In this document: piece after piece, positions 1 through 11,135 of the stretch
Position numbering within the stretch: position 1 is the first letter of the stretch
Layout: the number at the start of each line of letters is the position of its first letter
NCBI GenBank assembly: GCA_013399015.1
Contig: VWZX01008613.1
Coordinates: 372,001-436,000, forward strand
Direction of reading: 5' to 3'
Source: Galbula dea
Taxonomy: Eukaryota > Chordata > Aves > Piciformes > Galbulidae
DNA: 64,000 bases
Made by a program: the position numbers and the translations under genes
Notes under the pieces: generated by a model
What the model saw: the letters and a program-made list of their open reading frames with translations, nothing else
Database searches by the model: none
Told to the model about the DNA's origin: nothing

Positions 1-1749
1 TTCTCCCCTGGCATTTTTCCTTCCTGGTTGAAAGAATCCAGTGGCCATCCCTGTTTCTTACCTTCACAATGTGGAATGTCCTGTTGGAGCATCCAAGCAG
101 GATGAGTGATTTGTTGGGTGACCTAGGGTGCAGGGTTTGCTTGGTGAGCCAGCAGAACTGACCCTGGGTGAGTGTTGGAGAGTGTCTTCTTCATGACCTA
201 CCTGCTGGTGACCTGGGCCAGAAGTTGTGCCTGCTTAGTTCTCACTGGAGTCATTGGGCAGTGACCAGGAAGAGGCAACCACCTGTTTGTCAGTACAGGC
301 ACAGGAGCAACCTGTGAACTCAGAGTACAACACTGACTTGTTTGCTTGACATCTTAGCCCTGCACCAGGATGCTCCACTGGGAGAAGGTCTAGGCTTGCC
401 AGGCTTTCAAACATGGTCATTAAAGTGTGGAAAGACCTGGAAAACTGGCCAAAGGGTAAGGCAAGGAGTAGTCATGTTCCCTTTGCCTAAAATACTTGCA
501 GAATTAGTGTGTGAATCATTCTGACTGTGATGATTTGAAGATATTGAGATCATTGTGTCCCATGCATCAGTATTATCCTTAGAAACTTATCACAAGACAG
601 ACCAAACATCCTGCCTTTGTTCCAGGGGCTGCTGGAAACCACAGCTATGCCTAATACTCCTGCAAACATTAACCAACAGGTCCCAAATCTAGACCTTTGA
701 TAATCCCAACAAGTGCATCAAATGCAAGTGTCTCACGTGTGGGCATTTCCTTTTACTGTCTCCTTCAGTTCCTCCTGTGCTGAGTCCTCTCACCTCCAGC
801 AGATTGTCAGCTTGCTGCTTGCTGCCTGTTTGACAGCATGCTGAAAGCTGCAGACAGCAGAAATAGCTGCCAACAGTTTTTTGTGGCTCCTCGTGGGAAC
901 ATTTGTTAACATTGGAAAGAGCATCTGATTAACATAGCCCCAGCTTCTGTCACAGCAGCACCAAGCAGCAGGCCCCTGGCCAGTGAAGTGGGTTTTCAAT
1001 GATAGAAAGCAGTCAGAACTGTGACCCTGACTCATGCAGAAGCAAAGACATCATCTCTGAACTCTGGATGATGCAACTGTGGCTGAGGCAGCCAAAGCTG
1101 ATGCAGCTTGTTACCATGACAAAATGGTTTTTCTGGTTGGAAGGAAGGCTAAGGATTGATTTGGTCAGGGCCCTATGGCCAAACACTTCTTTACTAGCAA
1201 AAATAGTGTGGCTTTAGAGTGGGATTCAGGACTCTCAGCTTGTGCAGCTCCTCTGTGCCCTTGCAGTGTTGTGCTGTGGCAGTATGACAGAATCATCAAG
1301 GTTGGAAGAGACCTCTGAGATCATCAGGTCCAACCATCAACCTATCCCCAGCATGCCACTAAACCATGGCCCTCAGTCCCACATCTAGATGGTTTTTGAA
1401 CCCCTCCAGGGATGGTGACTCCACCACTGCCCTGGGCAGCCTGTGCCAATGTCTAACAACTCTTTCTGGGAAGAAAGTTCTCCTAATTCCCAACCTAAAC
1501 CTCCCCTGATGCAACTTGAGGCAAGTTCCTCTTGTCCTGTCTCTGGTAACCCAGGAGAAGAGACTGATCCCCATCTTTCTCCAATCTCCTTTCAGGGAGT
1601 TGTAGAGAGTGAGAAGGTCTCCCCTGAGCCTCCTCTTCCCGAGGCTAAGCAACCCCAGTTCCCTCAGCTGCTCCTCACAAGACTTACTCTCCAGACTCTT
1701 CCTATGAGTTGCTCTGTGGCAATGTTGCTTTTGTGTTGTTTTTCCTTAG
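1..1749. other. SMOX intron (5' part of window)
   Basis: Upstream intron of SMOX. Apart from the CR1 at 1287-1690, I find no exon, RNA gene or repeat that I can support in 1-1286. Confidence 0.7.
1287..1690 (-). mobile_element. CR1 LINE 3' fragment
   Basis: Starts with the reverse complement of the CR1 3' tail (ACAGAATCATCAAGGTTGG) and reads on the minus strand into the ORF2 C-terminus: GRFRLGIRR, FFPERVVRHWHRLPRAVVES, SLEGFKNHLDV. It sits in the SMOX intron about 60 bp before the acceptor. Confidence 0.93.
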
Positions 1750-2449
1750 GTAGAGAGTTGTGAGAGCAGCTCCCACAGCATGGATGAGGTCTCACTCAGT
1801 GAATTTGGGGAATGGACCGAGATCCCTGGGGCTCATCACATCATTCCTTGTGGTTTCATTAAGATCGTGGAGCTTCTGGCCCGCTCCATTCCCGACTCCG
1901 TCATTCAGCTCCGCAAGCCGGTCAAGTGCATCCACTGGAACCAGTCGGTCAGCAAGGAGATTGAGAGGGTGGCTGACCACAACAGTGACCTCCCTGAGGA
2001 GGACAAGGGCTCTGATGTCTTTGTAGAGTGTGAGGACTGTGAGTTCATCCCAGCTGACCATGTCATTGTGACCGTGTCCCTGGGAGTCTTGAAGAAGCGC
2101 CACGAGAGCCTGTTTCATCCCCGCTTGCCTGAGGAGAAGGTGATGGCCATTGAGAAGCTAGGCATCAATACCACTGACAAGATCTTCCTGGAGTTTGAAG
2201 AGCCTTTCTGGAGCTCTGAATGCAACAGCATCCAGTTTGTCTGGGAAGATGAGGCAGAGAGTGAGAGCTTGACTTACCCCGAGGAGTTGTGGTACAAGAA
2301 GATCTGCAGCTTTGATGTCCTCTACCCACCAGAGAGGTATGGCCATGTCCTGAGTGGCTGGATCTGTGGAGAAGAGGCTTTGATTATGGAGAAGTGTGAT
2401 GATGAAACTGTGGCAGAAACCTGCACCGAAATGCTACGTAAATTTACAG
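1750..2449 (+). CDS. SMOX: Spermine oxidase, large internal coding exon (partial gene)
   Basis: Spermine oxidase is an FAD-dependent amine oxidase that converts spermine to spermidine, 3-aminopropanal and H2O2 in cytosol and nucleus. The exon is bounded by an acceptor (TTTCCTTAG|GTAGAG) and a donor (TTTACAG|GTTAGC) and is open throughout in one frame, 233 codons plus one base. It opens with VESCESSSHSMDEVSLSEFG, the family sequence that follows the FAD domain, then the substrate domain. The conserved TTDKIFLEFEEPFW block carries the lysine (codon 2179-2181) that in this family sits over the flavin N5; FDVLYPPERYGHVLSGWICG follows. It covers about residues 220-455 of a roughly 555-residue protein; the N-terminal exons are upstream of the window. 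The acidic loop between IHWNQ and FVECEDCE (about 1945-2025) is shorter and different from the mammalian insert I remember. Identification is from recognised family sequence; very secure. Confidence 0.97.
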
Positions 2450-5400
2450 GTTAGCTGTGCTCTGGGTCCTTTGGTGGGGGGAGAAGAGCTGGAGAGCGGG
2501 GCTGGGGTGTTGGATAGCCACCAGGAAGGAAATGCACTGCAGTCATTTTTAGTTCTTTGGCATTTTCTCTCCCTTTGAATGGGAGTTATGTGTGCTTCCA
2601 CCTCCTGCTTGGGTGTGCCCAAAAGCTATTTATACAGGGGGGGCTGATAACCAGCGTAGGAAGTGGTGGGCAGAAGCACTTGGGGATTCTACATCCTCTG
2701 CTTTATTTAATCACAAGTAACTCTTCAGCAGCTGGAGCTGTTGGACTCAGTGCTCCTGAGGACTGATCTTAGCTGTGGAAAGCAGCATAGCTCTTCTAGA
2801 GCTGGTGGAGTTGGACCTGTTCAGATTGGCTGAGAGCTGGTGGCTGAATCACATCCCTGACTTCCATTCAACATGAGGCTATATGGAAATCCCACTGGCT
2901 AAATTTCAAAGCATCCACTGATCTTGAGAGTTCCCCTTTTCTGGATACCTCACCTCAACCTTCCTGATCAAACCTTCAACCTTCACAGATTTCATGTTGA
3001 CTTGAGCACACAGCATGTTGAAGGCAGCAGGGGGAGCAAGACTGATCTTAGGTGCATTATACTGAGCAGATCCAAGATGAAATCACTAGAAGTAGGAACA
3101 CTTGAACAAGTTGGGCCTTGGTTTGTCTGCAGCCACTTCTCTGGAGGTTGCACACCTTCCCAAAGAGAGGGGGTTTTGTGTCTGTGGAGTTCTGAGACAT
3201 CCTCTGATGGGAAGACACTAAGTTCAAGTGTAAGGTAGCAGTGCTGAAGTAAAGAGTGATTTCACTCACTGGCTGTATTGAAACAAGGATTTGGGATTTA
3301 GACATGATTCTAAGCAATTCTAAGTGTAGTGTACTCCAAGATTTAGATGTATGCTATGCAATTCTAGAGGTGAGTCCCATGATTAAGATCTCCCAGAGTG
3401 CATAAACAACTTTGTTTGTTGAAGATCTTCTTGCTTAAGACCTTTTATATTGGCTTTTAACTAAAAAACCCAACAAAGCAGCTTGATTCATCCATGGGAA
3501 TTTGGGGCTTTGGGTCTTTCTTAGTTTGGCAAAGGGGAGTAAACTTTCCCTCTTCTTTCTTGGGCTCCTTCACTGTTATTGTTGTTTGCATGTGTTGGAT
3601 GTTCCTCTCTTCCTCCCAGGATGGAAATATGTTGGCACTGGGTCACTGGTATGTGCTGCAGCTGCTGTTCCAGCTGATACTGCACCTGGTCACTGTCCAT
3701 CAGATGCTCCAGCAGTGTGAGCTCTACCTCAGCCTTCTGCTGAGGTTATCTAACCCTGGAGAAGTTCAGACTGAATTTATCAGAGCCTTGGCCTGCCATC
3801 AACATTTTGTGCATAAGCTGAGAGGTGGCCTCTCAGCTGCTTGAAACTGAGAGAAGAAATCCTGTTCTTGGAGCACCCATTACACAACATGACCTGTTCC
3901 ACTTTCTGCCTGTTAGTTTGTAGAAAACTGTTTCACAGCTCTTCCACAAGGGCCTTAATGAGGTAGTTGGCTTTGTCCTGCTACCCCTGCTCCATTTTCC
4001 CCAGCAGCTTCACAGGAGCAGCAATACCTCAAGACTAATCTGGGCCAGGTGGCTGCTGGGCTGAAACAACAGCACCACACTCAGCTCTCCATGCACCTAC
4101 TGTCTTCTCCACTAATGTGGCTCCTTGGGAGAGTGAGAGTGGGTTAGGTCAGCTAGAGAATGGTTGAGGTGGGGGACACAAAGCAGCCTTCTGCCTGTGA
4201 CCTAGCTGTAGTCATTTCTGAAGAAGTCTGGACTCCTCTGGTGCAATGAGCACCACCAAACCCAGCTTTTACAGTGTTTCCCACCACCCAACTTCATGGA
4301 AGTCAGCTGACAGAGTTGGAAAATGAGGATTTCCTAAGCTCAGTGGAAAGAAAGACTTCCACACCTTACTTGGTGCTCTGTGACATCTTCTGAAGAAGCT
4401 TTTCTCTACTGAGTACAGAGAGAGCCTTACAGTCAGTAATGAAAGTAGGTAGAGTGAGCCTTTTAATGTTCACTTTGCCTTCTGTAGCTTTCATGTACTG
4501 GGTGGAAAATCCCCCACGTTCTGCTTTCTTACTCTTCTACAAAAGAAGTACTGCTTTACCAGGTGAGTTCCCATCTTCAGCTGTGTTTTCTCAGTCCATT
4601 GCTGGTAGAGGCCTTTGCTTTGGCTTCAGAGTCTGTTAGACCTATGTTAAAACCACTGTTTCAGACTCAGTGTTGCTTCACCCTGAGAGTTTCTCTCTGG
4701 GAGGAGATGATCTGCCACTGTGACCTTAAATTTCACGTGGAGGTTGGTGCTGTGGAGTCTCTGGCTGTGCTGCAACAAGCTCCAGGATTGTTCTAACCTA
4801 AGGACCATTGTGTGCTTTTTCCAGCTGGAGGGCTGGAGATCAATGTCCTCTAAATCTGATTAAAAGAGATGCCTTTGAACAGTTCCATGTCTTGCTCTGG
4901 TTTCTGTGGTGGCTAAGCTCCATGTGTCAGAAGCCAGAGGCCAGTAATTGCCCTGCTCCTTTCTGAAGGACTCACTGATTTGTCAGGCTGTGGCTGGAGA
5001 TGCCCTGAGTTGTCCTCCCTGTCCTCCAGCTATTTCTCTACAGGGGAACAGATTTCTTTTAGGTTCAGCCCCATTTATATGCCTGAGATACCCTAATGTC
5101 TCTCTGGTGGCTGTAGAATAGACACCCATGTGTGGGTAGTACTGCAGATGTCTGTTGGCCTTGATGGGGTCTTAGATAGGCAGGTAGGCAATTAATTCTC
5201 AGGTAGGCAATTAAATTTGAGTGTCTTAATTTAGATCAGTGAGCTGATTTGATGATTATCCCATCTCACAATCAGCCACATTACCAATAAATTTATGTAG
5301 CAACATCTCCCAGTGGCTGAATAAAGATGGAATTATTAGAAGCACATGGAGTTATCTTCCATAGCTTCACAAGTATAAATTTGTGGCATAAAGATGCATG

Positions 5401-7015
5401 CCTTCCTCCTTTGGTGAAGGCTAAAATCATGCTTTAGCCATTTTAATCTCTCTTTGGACAGTGGAAACTTAGCTATTTCCACATCTGTATTAATTGTTAC
5501 TTTTATCTGTAGGCCAAGGCACATCTGTACTTCTCTATTTAAAAGCAGATTAAGAAAGTCCAATTAAATATGTTCCTTGAAGGAGTGTGGCCCTCACAGT
5601 CTTTGGAGTGTTTGTCTTGCAAACAACAGTTGAGGACCACACCTTATGTTACATGTTCCTCTCTGAGCTCCTCCTCTCCTCTCTCTGTGCAGCAGAAATG
5701 AAGGTCCCCTGATTTTTCTCTCAGAAACAGCTCCTCAAATGACAAGGTACATAAATGCAGAAGCACAGGGGGACAGTGGTTGGACAGTGGACACTTAGGT
5801 AGTGCTCACATGGTCTGATGTGCTGGAGAACCTTAAAGTTGCTCCTGAGAGCTGGTACATGTGCAGCACACAGTGTGGTGCTGGAGAAGGAGGCTAGCAG
5901 TGCTCCTGGGAGCTGTGTTTTAATGTTTCCAGGCTCCTCAGCCCTGCTCCATGCTGGCAGCTGGCTTCTCTACCATCTGCCTAGTGCCTCATGCTTTGTG
6001 TTGCTGTGCTGTGATTTCCCTGGTGATCTAGATGCTACCTGAAGAGGAATTCCCTGGTGGGAAGGCTGCTGATTACCTGCCTGTGTACACAGCACAAGGT
6101 CATCCATGGGAGACACTGGAAAGAGGGACAGGGCTGTTGCTTTTACCAGTCTGAACCATTTCTCTGTTGCTGGCTTTATACACTTGTTGATGGGGCTGGT
6201 GACTCCACAGGCTCTTTTGGTTAACCAATCTCAGTCCTTTAGCAGATTTGTGGCCTTACCTGCAGGCTGCCCAGCCCTCTTCTCATCACTTGTAACACTG
6301 TGGGTTCCTAATGTTAATCCTCTTTCTATCAACATCTTACTTACTGCAGTGAAAATCTTCTTGGTGCCTTGACAGTAGGCCAGGAGAACATGCACCAGCC
6401 ACAGAAGCAGCACCAGAGACTCCTTTTATTTGGAAACACATTGTGGGATTGCTTTTATCTGATGGATGACAGCTTGGGCCCTGGGTGGTGGTGTGTTGTC
6501 TAACAGCTTTCATGGTGTGTGTTTTCTCCTGGGTTTTTCCCACAGCCCTTAAAAATAAAACATGAGAACTTGCTTCCTTGATGCATCTGAGAGCTTCTTG
6601 TTCTCAGACTCTCTTGGGCTTTTCACTTCCATCCCAGGCATTGCTGCTTTGAAGATTCTTGGGGGAGCCTGTTTGAGAAGCTTTGTTGTGCTCAGTTCTT
6701 ACTCCTGAAACAACATTCAGTTGTAGGATGTGTTTTGTTTCTGGGGTATATTTCTTTGCCTGTCTGTGCCATCTTTTGATCTGGGGGTTACTGGTTAGAA
6801 AGTGTTCACAGTGTGCTCTGACAAGCCACCAGGTGCTTCTGCTCTGTGTTTCAGCCTTATCTTTCATAGTTCTGGTTGACAAATAAGACTCCTAAAACCA
6901 GTAGCTGAACCAGGGAGATAACCTGCTCCATATTTTAAGGAATTAAAGGTATGACTAAATAATTGTTTAGTAGGACTAAATAATGGGCTAAATTCTGGGT
7001 TTCCCAGTTGAAGAG

Positions 7016-7487
7016 AGACAAGGAACTACTGGAAAGACTCCAGCAGAGGCTAGGAAGATGCTGAGGAGACTGGAGCAGCTCTGGCAGGAGGAAAGGCTGA
7101 GAGCCCTGGGGCTACTTAGCCTGGAGAAGAGCAGACCCAGAAGGAATCTGCTCAATGCTTATCCATATCTAAAGGTTGGGGGCAAAAGGATGAGGCCAGA
7201 CTCTGCTCAGTGGTGGCCAGAGACAGGCCAAGGGGCACTGCACACCAACTGGAACCCAGGAGTTGACACCTGAGCAGAAACTGAGAAAGTTGTTTGCAGT
7301 GAGGGTGTTGGAGCCCTGGCCCAGGCTGCCCAGGTTGTGGAGTCTCCTGTTCTGGAGATATTCCAAGCCCAGCTGGAGGTGATCCTGGGCAAGCTGCTGT
7401 GGGTGACCCTGCTTTAGCAGGGGGGTTGGACCAAGTGATCTCCAGAGATTCCTTCCAACCCCTACCATGCTGGGATTCTGTAAGGCA
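7016..7487 (+). mobile_element. CR1 LINE 3' fragment
   Basis: Recognisable from CTGGGGCTACTTAGCCTGGA through CCAGGCTGCCCAGGTTGTGG to the 3' end CCTTCCAACCCCTACCATGC. The ORF2 tail is disrupted. Confidence 0.9.
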
Positions 7488-7689
7488 GTGGTTAACTGAC
7501 CCTTACAGTTGGATGTCTCCCTCTGTAAGCCCTGGTGAAGAAAGTGAGGGACTTTGGATCATCTTCATCTCAGGCTGCACATGCTGAGGTGTTGCAAAGT
7601 CAGGGTCTGAAGCAGGCACAGGACCTGTGGATGCAGACAGGGATGTTATTTCTGTTCCACAGCTACTTACAACTTACACCTCTGCTTTA

Positions 7690-8306
7690 GGGCCTCTTTC
7701 CTGGAGGCTCTTCTAGGATGTATCAGGAATAGTGTGACCAGTAGGAGCAGGGAGGTGATCTTGCCACTGTACATGGCACTGGTGAGGCCACACCTCGAGT
7801 ACTGTGTGCAGTTTTGGGCACCGCAGTTTAGGAAGGACATTGAGCTACTAGAGAGGGTGCAGAGAAGGGCAACTAAGGTAGTCAGGGGTCTGGAAAACAG
7901 GCCTTATGAGGAGAGGCTTAGGGAGCTGAGGTTGTTTAGCCTGGAGAAGAGGAGGCTGAGGGGAGACCTTATCGCTCTCTTCAGCTACTTGAAAGGCCAT
8001 TCTAGGGAGGCGGGTGTTGGCCTCTTCTCCCTTGTGACTAGTGACAGGACTAGAGGGAATGGGCTTAAGCTGTGCCAGGGTAGGTTTAGGTTAGACATTA
8101 GGAAGAATTTCTTCACTGAAAGAGTGGTTAGATATTGGAATAGGCTGCCCAGGGAGGTGGTGGAGTCACCATCCCTGGAGGTTTTTAAGAAGAGGATAGA
8201 TGTGTTTCTTCAGGGGATGATTTAGGGCTAAGAGTAGTGTAGGGCTATCGGTTGGACTAGATGATCTTGAGGCTCCTTTCCAACCCTAATGATTCTGTGA
8301 TTCTGT
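7690..8306 (+). mobile_element. CR1 LINE 3' part with an open 163-codon ORF2 tail
   Basis: Homology starts near GGAATAGTGTGACCAGTAGG and ends with the tandem tail GATTCTGTGATTCTGTA. Codons 7734-8225 are open: LVRPHLEYCVQFWAP, LLERVQRRATKVVRGLE, LFSLEKRRLRGDLIALFSYL, NRLPREVVESPSLEVFKKR. This is the C-terminal part of CR1 ORF2 after the RT domain. The unbroken frame and clean tail indicate one of the younger insertions in the window. 5' truncated, as is usual for CR1. Confidence 0.95.
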
Positions 8307-8408
8307 ATTTTCAGTTAACCAGATGACCATGTGCCACTCCTCACCTCACACAGCCTTTGGCATGTGTTCTCTCAGACAGAGTCTTTTTGTCTTCTGCTTT
8401 CCACCCAG

Positions 8409-8569
8409 GGAATCCCAACATTCCAAAACCTCGCCGGATCCTGCGGTCCTCCTGGGGCAGCAATCCCAACTTCCGTGGCTCTTACTCTTACACCCAGGTT
8501 GGGTCCAGTGGGGCTGATGTGGAGAAACTTGCTAAACCACTGCCTTATGCTGAAAGCTCCAAAACTGCT
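8409..8569 (+). CDS. SMOX: Spermine oxidase, penultimate coding exon
   Basis: The exon follows an acceptor (CCACCCAG|GGAATCC) and ends at a donor (AAAACTGCT|GTAAGT). The codon split across the intron (G + GG) restores glycine, so the phase matches the preceding exon, and the 161-bp length keeps the frame. It encodes NPNIPKPRRILRSSWGSNPN, then FRGSYSYTQVGSSGADVEKL and the ESSKTA ending, which is the substrate/FAD-domain return segment of spermine oxidase. It lies about 5.96 kb downstream of the previous exon. A CR1 element ends only about 100 bp upstream of its acceptor (8306), close to the likely branch-point region, yet the splice sites are intact. Confidence 0.97.
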
Positions 8570-8704
8570 GTAAGTACAGCCCAGATCACTTCTGGGACAA
8601 GAAGGCTACCATGGCACTGGGCAATGGGTTTTTTGCAGGGAGGTTGGGAGAGACAATCTCTGGTTGGGTCTCCAGGAGTGTGGTTTCCCATTTCTATAAC
8701 CCTA

Positions 8705-8905
8705 ACCCTAACTTTGGACACATAGTGGAGCACTGACCCAGGCTGCCCAAGGAGATGGTGGAGTCTCCCATTTCTGGAGACATTCCAAAGCCACCTGGAT
8801 GCCATCCTGTGCAACCTGCTCTAGGTGACCCTACTGGGACAGGTGGGGTTGGACTAGATAATCTCCAGAGGTCCCTTCCAACCCCTAGTATTCTGGGATT
8901 CTGCA
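8705..8905 (+). mobile_element. CR1 LINE 3' fragment
   Basis: CCCAGGCTGCCCAAGGAGATGG through GGACTAGATAATCTCCAGAG to the 3' terminus TATTCTGGGATTCTGCA. It lies in the last SMOX intron. Confidence 0.9.
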
Positions 8906-9491
8906 TAATAGGATTTTACCTGTAATGTTTGGAACCCCAACATCTCAGGGAATCCCACAGCTCTCTTTGAAATCAATCAGTGAATTCCAAAGCATGGCTT
9001 TTGGAATTCTGGTCTCTGCATGTAAGGACCATTTAGCTTTCTTGACCAGTTGAGAATTCCCTAGGAAAACACATCCTGGTTTACACCACAGTCTAACTAT
9101 GGAACCTTAAATACACCACCCCTGCTAACAGCTCAGTCTGAATGTGTCAGAGGTGCATGTTAGGAAATCTTTGTGTTGGCAGCAGAGTGAGAGGGAGGCC
9201 CCAGTCCTTGGCTGGGGGGGGGTTCATGTGTTGGCAGGGGACAATGAATCTGCTCCTCAGACACTGCCTTTCCTTTCTGAATAGAGCAGAGAGAGCAAGA
9301 GCACACATGGAGCTAGTTACCACAGCTCAGCTGGGGAGTGGTCACACATTAAGGCAAGCTCAACCTATCAGCCAGGGTCATGTGTCCTCACCCAAAGCCA
9401 GTGGCTGATGAATATGCAGCCTTCAAGCATCTGCCCACTTTATCTCCACCATCCAGAGCCTGACCCCACCATGTAATGGTGTGCAGCACAG

Positions 9492-9800
9492 GAATCATAG
9501 AATGATTGATCCTGGGGGTTAGTGGTTGGAAGTCACCATTAGAGATCATCTAGTCCAACCCTCCTGCAGCCAGCAGGGACATCCTTCACTAGACCAGGCT
9601 GCTCCAAGCTCCATCCAGCCTGGCTTTGAATGCTTCCAGGGTTGGGGCATCCAGAACTTCTCTGGGCAACCTGTGCCAGTGTCTCCCCACCCTCACAGTG
9701 AAGAACTTCTTCCTAGTACCTACCCAAAATCTACCCTTTTATGCTACCCTGCATCTCCTGTGCCTGTCCCCATGGTGCACCACGTTGGGATGTTGAGAAC
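9492..9800 (-). mobile_element. CR1 LINE 3' fragment
   Basis: Begins AATCATAGAATGATTGATCC, then ATCTAGTCCAACCCTCCTGC, GGGCAACCTGTGCCAGTGTC and TCTCCTGTGCCTGTCCC, reading as CR1 on the minus strand. It ends about 160 bp before the last SMOX exon. Confidence 0.88.
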
Positions 9801-9958
9801 TAGCACTAAAACCCCTGAGGTTCAGTGATGCTTATGGGGGTGTGGGAGGGCACAGAAAGCTTGTGGGTTTGTGGTGGGGTTTTTTTTGTCTCTTTTCACC
9901 TCACATCTGCTTTCCAGTGAGCACTGCTGAGTTTTATTGCTCTTCTCATCCTCTCCAG

Positions 9959-10096
9959 CCAATGCAGGTGATGTTTTCAGGGGAGGCTACACACAGGAAG
10001 TATTATTCCACAACTCATGGTGCTGTGCTTTCTGGGCAGAGAGAGGCTGCTCACCTCATTGAGATGTACCAGGACCTTCTCCAGTGCCGGAGCTGA
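9959..10096 (+). CDS. SMOX: Spermine oxidase, last coding exon with stop codon
   Basis: An acceptor (CATCCTCTCCAG|CCAATG) opens a 45-codon exon ending in TGA at 10094-10096. It starts PMQVMFSGEATHRKYYSTTH and contains GAVLSGQREAAHLIEMYQDL. The GEATHR...THGAVLSGQREA segment is the C-terminal FAD-binding motif shared by polyamine and monoamine oxidases. Phase is 0, as expected from the upstream donor. The tail ends LLQCRS, a little different from the mammalian terminus I recall, which is normal for the last residues. The three exons together encode 332 residues. Confidence 0.97.
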   Translation, partial: PMQVMFSGEATHRKYYSTTHGAVLSGQREAAHLIEMYQDLLQCRS

Positions 10097-10445
10097 AGGA
10101 CCCAGTGTTTGCCAACACTACCAACCCCTAAACCCTTCTACAGGGCTGTGGGAGGGATCTCTTCTTTTTCTTCATGTCAGTTCACAGTAGAACAGCTTTT
10201 AATCTTTTTTGTATTAAATAAAAAAAAAAAGGCCCTAACTGTTTAAAAAGGTAGTCACCAATAGCTTCATTTCTGTGTGCTGTATTGTTACCAGGGAAGG
10301 GTGCTCCTTTTGTCTGCTGAACTGGGTTGTTGTCATTTTAATTCTAACTTCTCTTTTGGTGCCTATTATAATTCTTTTTTTCCCCCCTTTCTGTATTGTA
10401 AGTGCCTTCTATACTAAAATAAATGTTGGAATAAAAAGACTGGGT
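10097..10445 (+). other. SMOX: SMOX 3' UTR with candidate poly(A) signals
   Basis: After the stop codon the sequence has AATAAA at 10217-10222, directly followed by an A-run, and again at 10418-10423 and 10430-10435. A T-rich tract (10370-10388) precedes the distal pair. Either the proximal or the distal cluster could end the mRNA; the closely spaced distal pair looks stronger. The true end cannot be fixed from sequence alone. CR1 fragments begin at about 10521, just beyond. Confidence 0.7.
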
Positions 10446-10520
10446 GTTTTGCTGCTTCCTGGAGACTTCACTCAGTAACTTGCAACTCTTTTAATCAAGG
10501 TTATAAAAACAGAGGTTTTC

Positions 10521-10870
10521 ACAGATTCATAGCATGCTTTGGGTTGAAAGGGACCTTCAAAAGTCATCAGGGGCATCTGCAACTAGATGAGGTTGCTTAG
10601 AATCCTGTCCAACCTGACCTGGGATGGTTCCAGGGCTGGGACATCTCCCACCTCTCTGGGCCACCTGGGCCAGGCTCTCACCACCCCCAGTGTAAAACAT
10701 TTCTTCTTTATATCTAGTCTAAATCTCCTTCTTTAAGTTTCAAGCCATCACCCCTTGGCCTGTCCCAACAGACCCTGCTAAAAAGTCTGTCTCCATCTTT
10801 CTTCTAGGTCCTTTAAGTACTGGAAGGCTGCAGTAAGGTTTAAAACAGCCTCTCCAGCCCCTGCACTGGC
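10521..10870 (-). mobile_element. CR1 LINE 3' fragment
   Basis: ACAGATTCATAGCATGCTTTGG, GGGACCTTCAAAAGTCATC, GGACATCTCCCACCTCTCTG, TCAAGCCATCACCCCTTGGC mark a minus-strand CR1 tail just after the SMOX poly(A) region. Confidence 0.88.
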
Positions 10871-10904
10871 CAGATGTGTGTCAGCAGGCACAGATGTTAG
10901 GAAC

Positions 10905-11135
10905 TCACAGAATCATTAAGGTTGGAAGAGACCTCTAAGATCAAGTCCAACTGTCAACCTATCACCCCCATGCCACTAAACCATGTCTCTAAGCACCACA
11001 TCTAGATGTTTTCTAAACCTCTTCAGGGATGGTGACTCCACCCCTGCCCTGGGCAGCCTGGACCATTGTTTAACAACTCTTTCTGGGAAGAAATTCTTCC
11101 TAATATCCAATCTAAACCTCCCCTGGTTGACCCTG
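10905..11135 (-). mobile_element. CR1 LINE 3' fragment
   Basis: CACAGAATCATTAAGGTTGG through GCCACTAAACCATGTCTCT and GGGCAGCCTGGACC to AATCTAAACCTCCCCTGG. It is a different CR1 subtype from its neighbour at 10521 (GGTTGGAAGAGACCTC type). Confidence 0.88.

Larger units (their letters stand above)
2450..8408. other. SMOX intron
   Basis: Nearly 6 kb. From 2450 to 7015 I see no supported feature: short frames only, no CR1, no long tandem repeat (a small dinucleotide-poor duplication AGGTAGGCAATTAA at 5180-5212 aside). The last 1.4 kb is mostly two CR1 elements. Confidence 0.7.
8570..9958. other. Last SMOX intron
   Basis: Holds two CR1 fragments (8705 and 9492), a short telomere-like TAACCCTAACCCTAAC at 8697-8712, a G-run near 9215 and otherwise unremarkable sequence. 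Confidence 0.7.

Noticed and set aside
7734..8225. 163-codon frame as a possible host gene
   Set aside because: It is the C-terminal part of CR1 ORF2 with the CR1 3' tail right behind it. It was kept as a mobile element.
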